A DNA stretch of 64,000 bases from Lachnospiraceae bacterium KM106-2. Lineage in GTDB: Bacteria; Bacillota; Clostridia; Lachnospirales; Lachnospiraceae. A program made the translations under genes and the position numbers. The notes under the pieces were generated by a model. The model ran no database searches and was not told the DNA's origin. It was given only the letters and a program-made list of their open reading frames with translations. How positions within the stretch are numbered: position 1 is the stretch's first letter; the number at the start of each line of letters is the position of its first letter. Below are positions 60,926 through 64,000 of the stretch, piece by piece. The stretch lies in contig AP018794.1 of NCBI GenBank assembly GCA_009731425.1, positions 186,001-250,000 on the forward strand, in the 5' to 3' direction.

Positions 60926-61630
60926 ATGAATTCATATAACATATTAATTGTAGAAGATGAGATCGAAATAGCAAATGCAATTGAAATCTATCTGAAAAAT
61001 CAGGGATATCAAGTTTGGAAGGCGCATGATGGAATCGAAGGATTAGAAAAAATGAAATCAGTGGAATTTCATTTGGCGATCGTCGATATCATGATGCCTC
61101 GGATGGATGGTATTCAGATGACCATGAGACTGCGAGAAAAATATGATTTCCCAGTGATCATGCTTTCAGCTAAATCAGAAGATATGGATAAGATCATGGG
61201 ACTTAACATTGGTGCGGATGATTATATTACCAAACCATTTCAACCCCTTGAATTAATTGCAAGAGTGAATTCTCAACTTCGCAGATATGCAAAATATCTT
61301 GCTGTTGTTAATCAGCCGATGGAACAAAAAAACGTATATCAGATTGGTGGATTAGAGCTTAATGCAGATACAATGGAGTTAATGGTGGATGGTGAATTGG
61401 TCCGCCTTACACCGATTGAGTTCAAAATTTTGCATCTATTGATGAAAAATGCAGGACGAGTTTTCTCCATTGAAGAAATTTATGAACGTGTGTGGAATGA
61501 GGTGGCAGTTAATACGGATACCATCATGGTTCATGTTCGTAATATAAGAGAAAAAATTGAGATCAATCCAAAAGAGCCACAGTATCTGAAAGTTGTCTGG
61601 GGGGCAGGGTATAAAATTGAAAAACAATAA
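60926..61630 (+). CDS. OmpR/PhoB-family response regulator (VanR-like)
   Basis: 234 residues. Receiver with acidic pocket at residues 10-12 (VEDE), phospho-acceptor Asp54 (IVDIMMPRMDG), and switch and Lys region LSAKSEDMDKIMGLNIGADDYITKPF. A winged-helix output domain is near 135-232 (LTPIEFKILHLLMKNAGRVFS, VMVHVRNIREKIE-like DTIMVHVRNIREKI). It overlaps the kinase gene by 14 bases. The target genes are unknown; VanR-like regulators often respond to cell-envelope stress. Confidence 0.94.
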   Translation: MNSYNILIVEDEIEIANAIEIYLKNQGYQVWKAHDGIEGLEKMKSVEFHLAIVDIMMPRMDGIQMTMRLREKYDFPVIMLSAKSEDMDKIMGLNIGADDYITKPFQPLELIARVNSQLRRYAKYLAVVNQPMEQKNVYQIGGLELNADTMELMVDGELVRLTPIEFKILHLLMKNAGRVFSIEEIYERVWNEVAVNTDTIMVHVRNIREKIEINPKEPQYLKVVWGAGYKIEKQ

Positions 61631-63842
61631 AAAACAAATTCTAAATTATAGTTGTGTAGTACTGATTCTTGCTACGGCATTTTTATTTCTACTGATTGGA
61701 ATTCCCAATATTGAGAAGATGAGTCAAGAGAAAAGCCGTCATTACGAGAGTGGTTATCTCACAAGTCAAGTTACATCTAGTCTTGGAAAAGCAACTTATG
61801 TGCTGAATCAAGAAATTCAAAGCAAGTTAGATCCAGATATGACGGCAGTTACGTTGTATACTAAGAATTTGAAGTTGGATAAAGAACGTACAGCAAGATT
61901 GAATGAGTCCATGCAGCAAATGCTTGATAGTTGGAGTCAGAACTTAAAAGACACCAAAAATATTGATTATTATGCAACTGGAGGCAAAAAGAGTGTCTCT
62001 TATAGCGTAAGTAGTAATAAAGAGTTCAGACGATTAGCACAGCAGTATAAGACAGAAGTTTCTACCTCTTTTGAAGATGAAATTCGAAATAAATATTGTG
62101 CATTTATAGTTATTACGAGTGATGCAGATGGTAGATTTAAATTAGATTACTATCAAGGTGAATTTGAAAAATCCATTTTTGAAAATATAAATAATGAGGG
62201 AAAAAATCATTTTTATGATGATTTTTATTTTGACAATGAGGATTACGCAGATGAATCGGGACAGGTAAACTTTAGTCCGGAGGAAAATGTGAAATCTCCT
62301 TCCAATGTAACCTATCTCTTTGGAATTAAAAGAGATATGCCGGAAGATGATGCGTTAGGGTCTGCCTTTCATTATATGCAACGGGAAGTATCACAGGTAG
62401 GTTATGCGATCATTTTGGCAATGGTTTTATTTGGATTCGCAATCATTGCCGCGATCATTCCTTATGATTATGAAAAGAAGATGGTTGGAGTAAGAAAATT
62501 CTTAAAGATTCCATTTGAGTTTTTATGTATAGGATATTCTATATTGGCGATGATCATGGTGCTTATGATCGCCGAGGGATTTAGCATAATTTATTCAAAC
62601 GAAGCAGCTAAGGAATTTTCATTAAATGCTTTTTCTATGGCGTTCTGGAATCGTATGTTCTATGTCGGTTCTTATCTATTGCTAGTACTTTTATTTGTTT
62701 CAGCCATTGCAGGCATTGTATTGTTAAAGATGCTTTATAAAGATGGCATCTGGAACTATTTAAGAAATCGTAGTATTTGTTTAAAGATCCTTATTTGGTT
62801 CAAGCATAGATTTAGTAATAAAATGAGACAGCTTAGCAGCATTGATTTTCAAGAAAAATATAATAAGAAACTGATCCTTATATTGATCGCCAATGGGGGA
62901 ATTACCTTTATCTTATGTTGGATGTGGTTTTTCGGCGCATTCATAGCAATTATCTACAATGTTATTGTTGGTATCTATATTTTTAGAAGATGGACTTCGA
63001 TCCGAGATAACTATGGACGGATCATCGATGCAACAAGAATGATGGCAGAAGGTGAACTTGATTGTGAAATCACAGGAGAGGTTGCACCATTTGATGACTT
63101 GAGAAATGAGATGGAGGAGATCCAGACGGGATTTAAGAAAGCAGTCGATGCAGAAGTGAGAAGTCAGAGTATGAAAACGGAACTGATCACGAATGTCTCT
63201 CATGATCTAAAGACTCCGCTTACAACGATCATCACTTATGTTGATTTACTAAAGTCAGAGGATCTTACAAGTGCACAGAGAGAAGAATTCATTTCGATCA
63301 TTGATAAGAAGTCAAATCGTCTGAAAGTACTCATTGAGGACCTATTCGAGATGAGCAAGGCAACGAGTGGAAATATTAAATTTAATTATATGGATTTAGA
63401 TGTCGGCTGGTTGGTTAAGCAGGTATTACTTGAAAATGATGAAAAGATCAAAGCAGCTAATCTACAAGTTAGAATGGATGTTGAAGATAAATTGATGGTT
63501 CGATTAGATAGTCAGAAGACTTATCGGATCATTGAGAATTTGGTCTGCAATATTGCGAAGTATGCCATGAGAGATTCTAGAGTCTATGTAAGCGCGGTTC
63601 ATGAATTGGATCAAGTAGTGATCACCTTTAGAAATATGTCAGCAAGCGAGATAGATTATAACGGTGATGAGTTAGTAGAGCGGTTTGTACGTGGTGATAA
63701 ATCTAGAAATACAGAAGGATCAGGACTTGGACTTGGTATTGCTAAGACAATGACAGAACTTCAAGGTGGAAGCTTTAAAGTGAGAGTTGATGGCGATTTA
63801 TTTAAAGTCGTGTTATCATTCCCGGTATTAAGGAATTCATAG
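61617..63842 (+). CDS. Membrane sensor histidine kinase, partner of the OmpR-type regulator
   Basis: 741 residues from TTG 61617, which has a G-rich SD; a TTG at 61593 is also possible. Transmembrane segment near 10-30, a large extracytoplasmic sensor (about 35-255), then four or five more hydrophobic segments between 260 and 460, a HAMP-like linker, HisKA with NVSHDLKTPLTTIITYVDLL (His529), and HATPase with N-box IIENLVCNIAKYAM and G-box GSGLGLGIAKTM. The second transmembrane block is larger than in ordinary two-TM sensors. The signal is unknown. Confidence 0.92.
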   Translation: MKNNKKQILNYSCVVLILATAFLFLLIGIPNIEKMSQEKSRHYESGYLTSQVTSSLGKATYVLNQEIQSKLDPDMTAVTLYTKNLKLDKERTARLNESMQQMLDSWSQNLKDTKNIDYYATGGKKSVSYSVSSNKEFRRLAQQYKTEVSTSFEDEIRNKYCAFIVITSDADGRFKLDYYQGEFEKSIFENINNEGKNHFYDDFYFDNEDYADESGQVNFSPEENVKSPSNVTYLFGIKRDMPEDDALGSAFHYMQREVSQVGYAIILAMVLFGFAIIAAIIPYDYEKKMVGVRKFLKIPFEFLCIGYSILAMIMVLMIAEGFSIIYSNEAAKEFSLNAFSMAFWNRMFYVGSYLLLVLLFVSAIAGIVLLKMLYKDGIWNYLRNRSICLKILIWFKHRFSNKMRQLSSIDFQEKYNKKLILILIANGGITFILCWMWFFGAFIAIIYNVIVGIYIFRRWTSIRDNYGRIIDATRMMAEGELDCEITGEVAPFDDLRNEMEEIQTGFKKAVDAEVRSQSMKTELITNVSHDLKTPLTTIITYVDLLKSEDLTSAQREEFISIIDKKSNRLKVLIEDLFEMSKATSGNIKFNYMDLDVGWLVKQVLLENDEKIKAANLQVRMDVEDKLMVRLDSQKTYRIIENLVCNIAKYAMRDSRVYVSAVHELDQVVITFRNMSASEIDYNGDELVERFVRGDKSRNTEGSGLGLGIAKTMTELQGGSFKVRVDGDLFKVVLSFPVLRNS

Positions 63843-63884
63843 AAAGTTGGTATATTGAAACACTAAGTTATAGATACTAATAGC

Positions 63885-64000
63885 ATGATGAAGACGTTTA
63901 TTAAGAACTTTTTATTATGCGGATTTCTAGGATGGTGTCTGGAATGTTTCTGGACCGGATTGGCCTCTATACTAGAGCATAAGAATCGAAAGCTCATTTG
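63885..64000 (+). CDS. Start of a membrane protein, possibly of the CmpB-like putative ABC permease family (partial)
   Basis: Runs off the right edge after about 38 codons. The start MMKTFIKNFLLCGFLGWCLECFWTGLASIL resembles the N-terminus of the small membrane family often annotated as putative ABC transporter permease (PF06541). No clear SD is visible upstream. It follows the kinase gene by 42 bases. Identity is tentative. Confidence 0.5.
   Translation, partial: MMKTFIKNFLLCGFLGWCLECFWTGLASILEHKNRKLI

Overview
The window looks like a chromosomal segment of a low-GC, Gram-positive, anaerobic Clostridia member, most likely Lachnospiraceae; this is inferred from gene content and protein character, not from a database search. 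The grounds are pyruvate formate-lyase with its activase, class 1B dihydroorotate dehydrogenase (PyrD plus PyrK), an LPKTG-anchored surface protein, an LCP cell-wall ligase, AgrC/LytTR-type signalling, a CIRCE operator, LexA-like boxes of the Firmicute type, and a spore photoproduct lyase that points to endospore formation. No phage, transposon, CRISPR array or rRNA is visible. There is one tRNA.

Layout. 1-2.1 kb: end of an L-rhamnose operon (probable rhaA end, rhaD, fucO). 2.3-5.7 kb: unknown membrane-anchored protein, two carboxypeptidase-regulatory-like domain proteins without signal peptides, and a GNAT-M48 protease fusion. 5.7-9.4 kb (minus): AgrC-like kinase with LytTR regulator, a solitary PemK/MazF-type protein, and splB. 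9.5-15.7 kb: chemoreceptor, then a three-gene surface fibre operon (fibro-slime/SpaA-like adhesin, SipW-type fibre subunit, LPKTG anchor protein). 15.8-21.1 kb: pyrimidine operon pyrC-pyrF-yjbQ-pyrK-pyrD-pyrE plus a 50-residue membrane protein. 21.2-30.6 kb: LCP protein, CNNM/CBS membrane protein, two divergent ABC-F ATPases, a GH13-like protein that has lost its catalytic residues, and a TraX-like membrane protein. 30.7-32.1 kb (minus): Ntn-hydrolase-like protein. 32.2-35.8 kb: pflB and pflA. 36-40 kb: small unknown genes, CIRCE-controlled htpG with charged inserts, and a DegV protein. 40.4-42.5 kb: two-gene ABC importer without a binding protein, and tRNA-Thr(CGT). 42.5-52.8 kb: GntR/FCD regulator diverging from a catabolic operon (RocB-like M20 hydrolase, Fe-alcohol dehydrogenase, class III aminotransferase, AEC transporter, guanidino-modifying enzyme, cytidylate-kinase-like protein), followed by a polar amino acid ABC transporter. 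52.8-57 kb: probable SOS-controlled DNA repair operon (radical SAM, its TIGR03915-type partner, a FUSC-like membrane protein, an AlkD-like protein). 57-64 kb: low-complexity lipoprotein, Fur-family regulator operon, HAD-GNAT fusion, divergent Fe/Mn-SOD family protein, MIF-like tautomerase, OmpR-type two-component system, and the start of a membrane protein.

The strongest candidates for undescribed biology are: the GntR-controlled guanidino/amine operon, whose two transcription units share GTATAC palindromes and leader hairpins; the catalytically dead GH13 protein; the radical-SAM repair operon with two LexA-like boxes; the surface fibre locus; and a diverged intergenic repeat present in at least two copies, on opposite strands.

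Start codons were reassigned wherever a Shine-Dalgarno (SD) sequence favoured an internal codon. All functional names are judged by eye from family motifs; no search was run.
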